Below are positions 32,572 to 41,378 of a DNA stretch of 64,000 nucleotides, piece by piece. Source of the DNA: JBQLZQ01 sp052168355. GTDB lineage: Bacteria; Pseudomonadota; Alphaproteobacteria; DSM-16000; Inquilinaceae. Where the stretch lies: assembly GCA_052168355.1 (NCBI GenBank), contig JBQLZQ010000023.1, positions 12,890 through 76,889 on the forward strand. The letters run 5' to 3'. The position numbers were made by a program, and so were the translations under genes. Under the pieces are notes generated by a model that ran no database searches, was not told where the DNA came from, and saw only the letters and a list, made by a program, of their open reading frames with translations. Numbering within the stretch: the stretch's first letter is position 1; every line of letters starts with the position of its first letter.

Positions 32572-34692
32572 ATGAATCTAAACAGGAAGCGATTGTTGTC
32601 TAGGCTGGGAATTTCGCCCAGGGGGAGGCGCGGGCCCTCCGATCGGGACGCTGTGCCGGCTCCCAGCGAGGATCTCTCCCACTATCGGAACCTCATCGCC
32701 AAGTCGCCGGACGCCATCGCGGTCATTCAAGATGGCTTCGTCCGGTTCGTCAACGACCGCGCCATCTCGATGTTTCGCGCATCGTCGGCCGCCGACATGA
32801 TCGGCCGGCAGGCCATCGATATGGTCGAACCGTCGTTCCATGCCGTGATTGCCGACCGCATGCAACGGGTGGTGGGCGATGTGCAGCCCACGACGCCGCT
32901 GGAAATGCGGCTGTTGCGCTTGGATGGCGCAAGCTTTGACGCCGAGGTCCAAAGCGGCCCGGTCCTGCTCGATGGCCGCCCGGCCATCCAGACCATCATG
33001 CGCGACATCGGCCGCCGGAAGCGGGCGGAGATGGAATTGCTCAAGCTGTCCCAAGTGGTGAAGCAGAGCCCCTCGTCGGTCATGATCACGGATACGGATG
33101 GACGGATCGAATACGTCAACCCGCGGTTTGAAACCCTGACCGGCTACACGTTCGATGAGCTGATCGGGCAACGGCCGGACTTTCTGCTGACCCGTCACAC
33201 GCCGCGCCGGACCTTTGCCGATCTGCGCCGGGCCATGCGCAACGGCCTGCCGTGGCGGGGCGAGCTGCGCGGCCGCCGCAAGTGGGGCGAACCGACCTGG
33301 GAATATGTCGTGATTTCACCCATCCGGGGAACCAACGGAACCATCACCAACTACATCGTGACCAGCGAACACATCGACATTCAAAAGGATTACGAGGAAA
33401 AGCTGGCGCGGCACACTAACTACGACGATCTCACCGGACTGCCGCGCATGACTCTGGGCTCCGATCGGCTGACCCAGGCGCTCAGCGCGGCCGATGGGCG
33501 CGCGGTCGCCGTCGGGTTCGTGGACATCGACAATCTGAAGCGGGTCAACGAAACCATGGGCCACGCGGCCGGCGACCGGGTGCTGGTGGAAACCGCCCAT
33601 CGGCTGCGAAAGGCGCTGCCGCCAAGGGCCACGGTGGCGCGCTACAGCGGCGGTGAGTTCATGGTCGTTCTGCCGGATCTGCGCCGTGGCGAGGATTCCG
33701 AGCCCTCGGCGCGCGCCCTTCTCGATGTCTTCGCCACGCCTTTCACGATTGAACGGACCAGCTTTCCCATCACCGCCGGGGTGGGGTTCAGCATCTTTCC
33801 CGGCGACGGCCGGGATGCCGACATCCTGATCCGTAACGCCAATGCGGCCCTCCATCAGGCGAAGAAGGCCGGACCCGGATCCTATCGCTATTTCGAGCCG
33901 TCGATGAATGCCAAGGCTGTACAACGCCTGCGGGTCGAGACAGCCCTGCGGGCCGGGCTGCTGCGCGACGAATTCTCGGTGCAGTTCCAACCGCTGGTCG
34001 ACTGCCGCACCGGTCAGGTCAGGGGTGCCGAAGCCCTGGTCCGCTGGCACAGCGCCGATTTGGGCGACATGCCGCCCGACCGGTTTATCCCGCTGGCCGA
34101 GGAAACGGGCCTGATCCTGCCGATCGGGGCCAGCGTCTTGGCCGATGCGTGCCGGGAGGCCCGGCGCTGGCGCGATGCGGGCCATTGCGATCTGTTCATT
34201 GCCGTCAACACCGCCGCCAAGCAGTTTCGCGCCGGCAACCTGATCGAGGTGGTGGATCGGGCCCTGGCCGAGGCCGGATTGCCAGCCCACTGCCTGGAGC
34301 TGGAAATCACCGAGAGCGCCCTGATGGACGACCTGGATGCGGTGCTGCCCACCTTGCGCGGTCTGCGGGACCGGGGCGTGGGCATTTCCATCGACGATTT
34401 CGGCACCGGGTATTCGTCGCTCGGCTACCTTCGGCAGTTCCCCCTCGACACGCTCAAGATCGACCGAACCTTCCTGGCCGACGCCGGCGAACCCAACGGC
34501 GGCGCCATTGCCCGCGCCATCATCGCGATGGCCCGCAGCGTCGGTCTGCGGACCGTCGGCGAAGGGGTGGAGACCCCGGCGCAACACAGACTTCTGACCG
34601 ACGAGGGTTGTGATCTGGCGCAGGGCTTCCTGTTCGGCGCCCCCCTGCCGGGCGCCGAGTTCCTCGCATCCCTCGACGCTAGCCGGCCTTGA
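32572..34692 (+). CDS. PAS-PAS-GGDEF(degenerate)-EAL protein, probable c-di-GMP phosphodiesterase
   Basis: 706 residues. Two PAS domains (about 35-155 and 155-280), a GGDEF domain (about 285-445) and an EAL domain (about 455-700). The GGDEF signature is replaced by SGGEF (residues 359-363), so cyclase activity is doubtful. The EAL domain keeps GAEALVRW (EAL at about 487) and DDFGTGYSSLGYL, so phosphodiesterase activity is likely, lowering c-di-GMP and favouring motility. No transmembrane helix is visible. The start ATG is in the AT-rich leader and lacks a clear ribosome-binding site. Confidence 0.9.
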   Translation: MNLNRKRLLSRLGISPRGRRGPSDRDAVPAPSEDLSHYRNLIAKSPDAIAVIQDGFVRFVNDRAISMFRASSAADMIGRQAIDMVEPSFHAVIADRMQRVVGDVQPTTPLEMRLLRLDGASFDAEVQSGPVLLDGRPAIQTIMRDIGRRKRAEMELLKLSQVVKQSPSSVMITDTDGRIEYVNPRFETLTGYTFDELIGQRPDFLLTRHTPRRTFADLRRAMRNGLPWRGELRGRRKWGEPTWEYVVISPIRGTNGTITNYIVTSEHIDIQKDYEEKLARHTNYDDLTGLPRMTLGSDRLTQALSAADGRAVAVGFVDIDNLKRVNETMGHAAGDRVLVETAHRLRKALPPRATVARYSGGEFMVVLPDLRRGEDSEPSARALLDVFATPFTIERTSFPITAGVGFSIFPGDGRDADILIRNANAALHQAKKAGPGSYRYFEPSMNAKAVQRLRVETALRAGLLRDEFSVQFQPLVDCRTGQVRGAEALVRWHSADLGDMPPDRFIPLAEETGLILPIGASVLADACREARRWRDAGHCDLFIAVNTAAKQFRAGNLIEVVDRALAEAGLPAHCLELEITESALMDDLDAVLPTLRGLRDRGVGISIDDFGTGYSSLGYLRQFPLDTLKIDRTFLADAGEPNGGAIARAIIAMARSVGLRTVGEGVETPAQHRLLTDEGCDLAQGFLFGAPLPGAEFLASLDASRP

Positions 34693-34848
34693 GGCAGATC
34701 CCATGCGCGCCGGCGACGCCGCGAGACACGGCAACGGCGCCGTCCTTCAAGGACCCCGGCGCGAAGGCGGGGGATCGCGTCTTTTCGTGTGCGGCGTCTC
34801 CACCCGAAACCTCTCTCGAACGAACCCGCAACGGACGCGGAGCCGCCG

Positions 34849-35379
34849 TCACTCGATCGCGAACTGATGGGAGTAGGTCTGGCCGTCGCTGATGGTCAGT
34901 TGGCGGAACCCCAGCAGTTTTAGGAGATCGAGGAAGGTGTAATGGTCCTCGACCTCGTTCTGGATGAAGATCGGGCTGGCCCGCGCCACGGAGGTGAGCT
35001 GCGCCAGCATGGCGCGGGCCTGGTACAGGGTCACCAGCGCATCGCGGTCGAGCGTCACGATGATCATCTTCTCGGCATCGGTCCCCTTGGGAAACATGGC
35101 CCATCGCGGCGGATAGGCCTGGCCAAGCTGTTCCTTGGTCACTCCCACCACGAACCCGATCCGGCGCAGCCGGTCGCTGCCCGGCAGCACCCCGGCCGGC
35201 GAGGGATAGGTCTCCGACGACGTGACCTTCGGATAGTAGTAATCGTCATGCCGGTCCCCCTCGTCCTGGGCCAGGGCCGGTCCGGCCACGCAGGCGGCGG
35301 CGACCAGCAGGGCGGCGGCGATCGACCGGACCGGATTGGAAGCAGGCGGGCGGATGGGCAGGCCGGCGGGTGTCGTCAT
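34849..35379 (-). CDS. Exported protein of unknown function
   Basis: 176 residues. A signal peptide (about residues 17-37, ending GPALAQ) precedes a mature part with a conserved-looking core: GSDRLRRIGFVVGVTKEQLG, PKGTDAEKMIIVTLDRDALV and VARASPIFIQNEVEDHYTFL. I do not recognise the family. It is divergent from the NAD kinase gene. Confidence 0.65.
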   Translation of the reverse strand: MTTPAGLPIRPPASNPVRSIAAALLVAAACVAGPALAQDEGDRHDDYYYPKVTSSETYPSPAGVLPGSDRLRRIGFVVGVTKEQLGQAYPPRWAMFPKGTDAEKMIIVTLDRDALVTLYQARAMLAQLTSVARASPIFIQNEVEDHYTFLDLLKLLGFRQLTISDGQTYSHQFAIE

Positions 35380-35485
35380 GGGCGGGCTCCTTCGATTCGT
35401 TGCCTGGGCCCATGGACGGGCCTGCCCTATCGTGGCACAACCGCGCCTGGATCGGAATTCGATGTCACGCCAAATCTCGCCGATA

Positions 35486-36268
35486 ATGTCCCAGACAGAT
35501 CCCGCCTCGATGAAAATCGGGTTTGTCGCCGCCGAGACGGCGGAGGCCCGGTCGGCGCGCGCGCGACTGGTCGAACGCTATGGCGAAGCGCCGCTGGAGG
35601 ACGCCGACCGCATCGTGGCGCTGGGCGGCGACGGGCTGATGCTGGAAACCCTGCACCGCGCCCTGGACCGGAGCACGCCGATCTTCGGCATGAATTGCGG
35701 TTCGGTCGGCTTTCTTCTCAACGACTACCGGGAAGACGATCTGCCGTCCCGCCTGTACCGCGCCCAGGCCGTCACCCTGCACCCGTTGCGGATGACCGCG
35801 ACCTGTGTGGACGGCGCGGTGACGGAGGCCTTGGCCATCAACGAGGTGTCGCTGCTGCGCGAAACCCGTCAGGCGGCCAAGCTTAAGATCAGCATCGACG
35901 GCGTGGTGCGCCTGCCCGAACTGATCTGCGACGGCGCCCTGGTGTCGACCCCGGCCGGCAGCACGGCCTATAATCTGTCGGCCCATGGCCCCATCATCCC
36001 GCTGGGCGCAGCGGTGATGGCCCTGACCCCCATCAGCGCCTTCCGCCCGCGCCGCTGGCGCGGGGCCTTGCTGCCGCATGGGGCGGTGATCGGGTTCGAA
36101 GTGCTGGAGGCGCACAAGCGCCCGGTCAGCGCCGTCGCCGATTTCACCGAGGTGCGCGACATCGCCGGCGTGGAGGTGCGCGAGGACCGCGGCGTCGCCC
36201 TGACGCTGCTGTTCGACCCCGAGCAGAACCTGGAGGAGCGCATTCTCAAGGAACAGTTCGAGCCGTAA
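35486..36268 (+). CDS. nadK: NAD kinase
   Basis: 260 residues from the ATG at 35486 (alternatives 35462 and 35510). Contains the NAD-kinase GGDG motif at residues 47-50 (RIVALGGDGLMLE), GMNCGSVGFLLN, INEVSLLRE and DGALVSTPAGSTAYNLSAHGP with the conserved glycine-rich and STAY segments. The enzyme makes NADP from NAD and ATP. The family in Alphaproteobacteria is about this length. It is followed by the zinc-deacylase gene on the same strand. Confidence 0.93.
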   Translation: MSQTDPASMKIGFVAAETAEARSARARLVERYGEAPLEDADRIVALGGDGLMLETLHRALDRSTPIFGMNCGSVGFLLNDYREDDLPSRLYRAQAVTLHPLRMTATCVDGAVTEALAINEVSLLRETRQAAKLKISIDGVVRLPELICDGALVSTPAGSTAYNLSAHGPIIPLGAAVMALTPISAFRPRRWRGALLPHGAVIGFEVLEAHKRPVSAVADFTEVRDIAGVEVREDRGVALTLLFDPEQNLEERILKEQFEP

Positions 36269-36361
36269 TGATGCAGGCCCCGGCCTGGAAGCGCCGCCGC
36301 CCTTGGGCCATAATGGCAAAGCGCCTGTCTTGGCCCTTCCCTTCTTCGCTTGAGAGCATGC

Positions 36362-37312
36362 ATGGATCCCAACACCTATCCGATCGAGCTTGACGCCCCC
36401 GACATCGAGCCCTATCGGGCCGGGAACACCGGTGTGCCCTACTACACCACCTTCGACAGCGGCCGGCCGGGACCGCATCTGCTGATCAACGCCCTGATCC
36501 ACGGCAACGAATTGTGCGGTGCCATCGCCCTCGATTTTCTGTTCCGGAACGAGGTCCGGCCGCTATTGGGCCGCCTGACGCTGGGCTTTGCCAACGTTGT
36601 CGCCTATCGGGCCTTCGATCCGGCGCGGCCGATGGCGTCGCGCTATCTCGATGAGGATATGAACCGCGTCTGGGACCCGTCGACCCTGGACGGCGACCGG
36701 CGGTCGCGGGAGCTGGATCGGGCGCGGGAGATCCGGCCGCTGATCGACCGGGTCGATCATCTGTTCGACATCCATTCGATGCAGCACCGTACCCCGCCCC
36801 TGATGCTGGCCGGCCCGCTGGCCAAGGGCCGGTCCCTGGCCCATGCCCTGGGCTTTCCCGCCGACGTGGTCTGCGATGGCGGCCATTCGGCCGGGCGGCG
36901 CCTGCGCGATTACGGCCCCTTTGGGGATTCCGACGCGCCGAACACCGCCCTGCTGATCGAATGCGGCCAGCATTGGGAAGCCGCCGCCGCCGGGGTCGCC
37001 ATCGAGAGCGTGATGCGATTCCTTCTGCATTACGGCGTCATCGATCCGGCCATCGCCGCCCCGCATTTGACCGCGACCTTGCCGCCCCAGCGCACCATCG
37101 AGGTGACCCAGGCGGTGACCGTCGGTTCCGACCGGTTCATCTTCGCGCAGCCGTTCACGGGCATGGAGGTGCTGCCCCATGCCGGCGATGCGATTGCCGA
37201 CGATGACGGCCACCCGGTCGTCGCGCCCTACGACAATTGCGTTCTGATCATGCCGTCGCGCCGGCTGTCACCGGGCCAGACGGCGGTCCGGCTCGGTCGC
37301 GTTGTCGCCTGA
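36362..37312 (+). CDS. Succinylglutamate desuccinylase/aspartoacylase family protein
   Basis: 316 residues from ATG 36362. The zinc-site motifs of the M14-like deacylase family are present: NALIHGNELCGAIAL (His and Glu), DEDMNRVW (with the conserved Asn-Arg), and LFDIHSMQH (third zinc ligand). The substrate is probably an N-acyl amino acid or related amide, not known here. The downstream gene begins with GTG six bases after the stop, so the two may form an operon. Confidence 0.85.
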   Translation: MDPNTYPIELDAPDIEPYRAGNTGVPYYTTFDSGRPGPHLLINALIHGNELCGAIALDFLFRNEVRPLLGRLTLGFANVVAYRAFDPARPMASRYLDEDMNRVWDPSTLDGDRRSRELDRAREIRPLIDRVDHLFDIHSMQHRTPPLMLAGPLAKGRSLAHALGFPADVVCDGGHSAGRRLRDYGPFGDSDAPNTALLIECGQHWEAAAAGVAIESVMRFLLHYGVIDPAIAAPHLTATLPPQRTIEVTQAVTVGSDRFIFAQPFTGMEVLPHAGDAIADDDGHPVVAPYDNCVLIMPSRRLSPGQTAVRLGRVVA

Positions 37313-37317
37313 CCGCA

Positions 37318-38484
37318 GTGCTGCGCCGCGCCGCCGGGACCCTCAAGACCGTCAGTCTCCGTTTTCGCAGCGTCGACTATCGGCGGCTGGTTCTGGCGCT
37401 GGTCATCGGCACCGCCGGGGGCGCCCTGCTGGCCCACTATCAGCTGCCGTTGGCATGGATGATCGGGGCCATGCTGTTCACCAGCATCGCCGCCCTGTCG
37501 CGGCTGCCGGTCGCCGTGCCCGCGCCGCTGCGCGCCGGCATGATCATGATCCTGGGGATCATGCTGGGCGGAGCCTTCCGGCCCGAGATCCTGGGCCAGC
37601 TGGGTGAATGGTCGCTCAGCCTGGCCGGGCTGATCGCCTATATCCTGGTGTCCATCGTCGTCGGCCTTGTCTTTCTTCGTCGGGTCGCGGGCTACGACCC
37701 CGTCACCGCCTTCTTTACCGCCACGCCGGGCGGCTTCAACGAAATGGTGCTGATCGGTGGGGCCATGGGCGGCAACGACCGTGTGATCGCGCTGAGCCAC
37801 AGCGCCCGTGTCATGCTGGTGGTGTTTACCATTCCGTTCTGGTTCCGGTTCGCGGTCGGCATCGAGACCAGCGACCGTGGGCCGCTGGGGCCGTCATTGG
37901 GGGACATCCCGCCGCTCGACGTGGCCTTGCTGGCGGCCTGCGTTGTCGGCGTTCCGATCGCCCGCCGGCTGCGGCTGCCGGCGCCGGCCCTGGTCGGTCC
38001 CATGATCCTGAGCGCCGTCATCCATCTGGCCGGCCTGACCGCCAGCTCTCCCCCCGGCGTCCTGATCGCCGCGGCGCAGGTGGTGGTCGGATCGGCCATC
38101 GGCTGCCGGTTCGCGGGCACTCCGCTGCGGGTGCTTGGACACGCGCTTCTCATCGCTTTCGGCCTGACCGCCCTGCTGCTGGGGGTCACGACCGCCTTTG
38201 CCTTTGCCGTCCACCACCTGACCGGGATCGGGCTGATCGACCTGGTCCTGGCTTATGCCCCCGGCGGCCTGGCGGAAATGAGCCTGGTGGCCCTGGCGCT
38301 GGGCGCCGACGCGGCCTTTGTGGCCACCCACCATGTCGCCAGGGTCATCCTGATCATCCTGTTCGCGCCGCTGATCTTCACCCTGGGAAAACGCCTGTTG
38401 GTGCCGGTTTCCGGGGCGGCGTCGGGTGCGGAGGCAAAAAAAATATCCGAAAAAGACAAAAAAGAACTGGACAGGCGTGGTTAA
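37318..38484 (+). CDS. AbrB-family (PF05145-like) membrane protein
   Basis: 388 residues with GTG start at 37318; the frame extends into the preceding gene without signal. About ten hydrophobic helices in two similar halves, with ATPGGFNEMVLIGGAMGGND in the first and YAPGGLAEMSLVALALGADA in the second, a duplicated signature of the family misnamed AbrB (E. coli AbrB, no relation to the Bacillus regulator). Function is unknown, often listed as a putative ammonia monooxygenase or transporter. The lysine-rich tail is odd. Confidence 0.85.
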   Translation: MLRRAAGTLKTVSLRFRSVDYRRLVLALVIGTAGGALLAHYQLPLAWMIGAMLFTSIAALSRLPVAVPAPLRAGMIMILGIMLGGAFRPEILGQLGEWSLSLAGLIAYILVSIVVGLVFLRRVAGYDPVTAFFTATPGGFNEMVLIGGAMGGNDRVIALSHSARVMLVVFTIPFWFRFAVGIETSDRGPLGPSLGDIPPLDVALLAACVVGVPIARRLRLPAPALVGPMILSAVIHLAGLTASSPPGVLIAAAQVVVGSAIGCRFAGTPLRVLGHALLIAFGLTALLLGVTTAFAFAVHHLTGIGLIDLVLAYAPGGLAEMSLVALALGADAAFVATHHVARVILIILFAPLIFTLGKRLLVPVSGAASGAEAKKISEKDKKELDRRG

Positions 38485-38604
38485 AGTCCTCATTTGAGCG
38501 GCCGAAAAGAAGGCCAAGCACGGCGGCTCAGCACGGCGGTGGCATTTCTGATCGTCCTCGGGACCGAAGGGTCCCTCGAACCTTCAATGGTTGGGAGATC
38601 CGCC

Positions 38605-39786
38605 ATGAGCCTGCCATATCGCTCCGCAGCGCACGCTGCGGAGGTGCTGCGCCCCGCCGATCCGATTTTCTGCCTGCGCCCCCACCTGCTGCGCCAGACG
38701 TCCAAGCGCTTTGTCGAGGCCTTCCCCGGCGATGTGCTCTATGCCGTCAAATGCAACGACGACGACCGCTTCCTGCGCCCGCTCTACGAGGGCGGGATCC
38801 GGCATTTCGACACCGCGTCGATCGCCGAGATCCGGACCATTCGCCGGCTATTCCCCGATGCCGTCTGCCATTTCATGCATCCGGTCAAGGGGCCGGAAGC
38901 CATCGCCGAGGCCTACCACGTCCACGGCGTCCGTGCCTTCGTCCTGGATCATGCCGACGAGCTGGCCAAGATTCTCGCGGCGACCGGCAACGCACCCGAC
39001 CTGACCCTGGCGGTCCGGCTGGAGATGCCGCGTCAGCAGGCGCTGCTGGATCTGGGCGGCAAGTTCGGCGCCACCATGGACGAGACGGTCCATCTGCTGC
39101 GCGCCGCCGCCGCGGTAGCGCCGCGGGTCGGCCTCACCTTCCATGTCGGATCGCAGTGCGTCGCCCCGTCTGCCTATCGCGGTGCCGTCGCCTTGGCCGG
39201 AGAGACCATCGAACGGGCCGGCGTGGCCATCGACATGCTGGATGTCGGCGGCGGCTTTCCGGCCCTTTACGAAGGCACCGAACCGGACTTCGAGGTTTTT
39301 ATCGACGCCATCGTCGAGGCGGTCGGGGCGCTGGACTTGCCCGATACGTGCCGGCTTCAGTGCGAGCCCGGCCGGGCGCTTGTGGCCGAGGGCGCGTCGG
39401 CGCTGCTGCGCGTCGAGTTGCGCCGGGATCACGCCCTGCACCTCAATGACGGCGTCTATGGCAGCCTGTCCGAGGTCAAGACCCTGGGCCCGTGCTTCCC
39501 CATCCGGGTCATCCGGCCCGGAGGACAGGCAACGGCGCCGGTGGAAGGCTTCGGCCTGTTCGGCCCGACCTGCGATTCCCTGGACGCTTTACCCGGACCG
39601 CATTTGATCTCGGGTGATGTGCGCACCGGCGACTGGCTCGAGATCGGCCACATGGGCGCCTACTCGACGGCGCTGTGCACCGGTTTCAACGGCTTTGGGT
39701 CGGTCGAGGCGGTGGACGTCAAGGACGGCACTTTCCATCGCGAAGCGCCGATCCTGCCATTCACGAAGACCGCCGCCTTCGCCTGA
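38605..39786 (+). CDS. Ornithine/lysine-type PLP-dependent decarboxylase
   Basis: 393 residues from ATG 38605 with GGGAG upstream; the frame is open to 38494. A fold-type III (alanine-racemase-like) decarboxylase: PLP lysine Lys49 in VLYAVKCND, HVGSQC, the glycine loop DVGGGFPALYEG, CEPGRALVAEG, and a second active-site segment containing the conserved cysteine-aspartate pair (GPTCDSLD). Length and motifs match eukaryotic-type ornithine decarboxylases found in Alphaproteobacteria, so polyamine (putrescine) synthesis is likely. Lysine or diaminopimelate as substrate cannot be excluded. Confidence 0.88.
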   Translation: MSLPYRSAAHAAEVLRPADPIFCLRPHLLRQTSKRFVEAFPGDVLYAVKCNDDDRFLRPLYEGGIRHFDTASIAEIRTIRRLFPDAVCHFMHPVKGPEAIAEAYHVHGVRAFVLDHADELAKILAATGNAPDLTLAVRLEMPRQQALLDLGGKFGATMDETVHLLRAAAAVAPRVGLTFHVGSQCVAPSAYRGAVALAGETIERAGVAIDMLDVGGGFPALYEGTEPDFEVFIDAIVEAVGALDLPDTCRLQCEPGRALVAEGASALLRVELRRDHALHLNDGVYGSLSEVKTLGPCFPIRVIRPGGQATAPVEGFGLFGPTCDSLDALPGPHLISGDVRTGDWLEIGHMGAYSTALCTGFNGFGSVEAVDVKDGTFHREAPILPFTKTAAFA

Positions 39787-39805
39787 CCGGCAGCGGCGTC
39801 GCGGC

Positions 39806-40162
39806 TCAAAGGTCCAGCGTTTCGACGGCGTCGTCTTCGGCGCCGCGCGGGCCGGGGCGCGGCGGCACCGGCGGCGATGGCGGAGTCGGCAGCCGGGGAA
39901 TGAGGATGTCGCCGTCCTCGGTCATCTCCGGCAGACCGAAGCGGGGTATCTGACCCAGAATCGCGTCGAGATCGCGCACCATGCGCTCGATCTCCTCCAG
40001 GGCCCGCTGGGCCTCGGCGCTCAGCGGCGATTCGTCCGTCGGTCCGGGTGGCGGGTCGTCGGACGGCGGGTCGTCGGCCGCGGCCGGCGAAGCCATCGCT
40101 ACGATCGCCGCCAACGCCATGCCCGTCCGCCATAGTCTCGCACGCTTCGCCATCGCCCTCAT
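39806..40162 (-). CDS. Small exported Pro-rich protein
   Basis: 118 residues (ATG 40162; ATG 40153 also possible). A signal peptide ends near SPAAA; the mature part is Asp/Pro-rich at both ends with a short helix (EAQRALEEIERMVRDLDAIL) in the middle. Similar proteins are frequent in Rhodospirillales as uncharacterised genes. It is divergent from the epimerase gene. Confidence 0.62.
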   Translation of the reverse strand: MRAMAKRARLWRTGMALAAIVAMASPAAADDPPSDDPPPGPTDESPLSAEAQRALEEIERMVRDLDAILGQIPRFGLPEMTEDGDILIPRLPTPPSPPVPPRPGPRGAEDDAVETLDL

Positions 40163-40324
40163 CCAATCGCCTGAACAAACGCTGTGGACAGGTTTCGAAC
40201 CATTGGCGACGAATGTGTCACCGCAACGGCAGATGCGTCGTCGACGCCCCAGTCATTGCCTGGCAAGGGCGGGGGACTGTGGTAGGGTTCGCCTGTCCCT
40301 GCCCCCGGCCATCGATTCGCATCC

Positions 40325-41365
40325 ATGACATCCTCCGACCCCGCTTCCGATCGCGGCCCCATTCTGGTCACCGGCGTCGCCGGCTTTATCGGCTTTCACC
40401 TGGCCCGCCGGCTGGTGGAGGAAGGTTGGCAGGTGATCGGGACCGACAACATCAACACCTATTACGACGTATCGCTGAAGCGGGCCCGTCTGGCCCAGTT
40501 CGACGGCCGGTCCAACTTTCGGTTCGTGCGGATCGACGTGGCCGACCAGGGCGGCATGGCGGCCCTGTTCGCCGAGGTCCGGCCGCGCATCGTCGTCCAT
40601 CTGGCGGCCCAGGCGGGCGTGCGCTATTCGATCGACCATCCCGAAGCCTATGTCGACAGCAATCTGGTGGGGTTCCTCAACGTCCTGGAGGGGGCCCGGA
40701 AGTCGAATGTCGACCATCTGATCTTCGCCTCGAGCAGCGCCGTCTATGGCGCCAATACCAAGTCCCCCTTCTCGGTCCATGACCCCGTCGACCACCCGCT
40801 CAGCCTTTATGCCGCGTCGAAGAAGGCCAACGAGCTGATGGCCCACAGCTACAGCCACATGCACGGGATGCGCTGCACGGGCCTGCGCTTCTTCACCGTC
40901 TATGGCCCCTGGGGCCGGCCGGACATGGCGCTCTACCTGTTCACCGACGCCATCCTCGCCGGCCGGCCGATCGAGGTCTTCAACAACGGCAAGATGTTCC
41001 GGGATTTCACCTATATCGACGATATCGTCGCCGGCATCCGCAACGCCATCGACCGGCCGCCGCAACCCAATCCGGATTGGAACAGCGACGCGCCCGACCC
41101 GGCCACCAGCTATCTGCCCTATCGCATCTACAATCTGGGCAACAACCGCACGGTCGAGCTCAGCGACATGATCGATCTGCTGGAAGCCTGCCTGGGACGC
41201 AAGGCCGAGCGGACCCTGCTGCCGATGCAGCCGGGCGACGTGCCGGCCACCCACGCCGACATCGAAGAGACACGCCGCGAACTCGATTTCGAACCGGCCA
41301 CCCCCATCGAGGTCGGCATCCCCAAATTCGTCGAGTGGTACAAACGGTACAACCGGATTGAGTGA
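40325..41365 (+). CDS. Nucleotide-sugar epimerase (UDP-glucuronate 4-epimerase-like)
   Basis: 346 residues. An extended SDR fold with the NAD-binding motif TGVAGFIGFHLARRL, the catalytic YxxxK in YAASKKANELMAHSY, and GLRFFTVYGPWGRPDMALY, the signature of UDP-glucuronate 4-epimerase-like enzymes. It would supply UDP-galacturonate or a related sugar for surface polysaccharide. The polysaccharide cluster is 6 kb further along, on the other side of the kinase/cyclase module. It converges on the cyclase gene. Confidence 0.9.
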   Translation: MTSSDPASDRGPILVTGVAGFIGFHLARRLVEEGWQVIGTDNINTYYDVSLKRARLAQFDGRSNFRFVRIDVADQGGMAALFAEVRPRIVVHLAAQAGVRYSIDHPEAYVDSNLVGFLNVLEGARKSNVDHLIFASSSAVYGANTKSPFSVHDPVDHPLSLYAASKKANELMAHSYSHMHGMRCTGLRFFTVYGPWGRPDMALYLFTDAILAGRPIEVFNNGKMFRDFTYIDDIVAGIRNAIDRPPQPNPDWNSDAPDPATSYLPYRIYNLGNNRTVELSDMIDLLEACLGRKAERTLLPMQPGDVPATHADIEETRRELDFEPATPIEVGIPKFVEWYKRYNRIE

Positions 41366-41378
41366 GCGACGCCGCCCC

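Noticed and set aside
37608..39449. A 613-residue plus-strand frame overlapping the AbrB-type and decarboxylase genes
   Set aside because: It crosses two real genes in another frame and shows no family motif.
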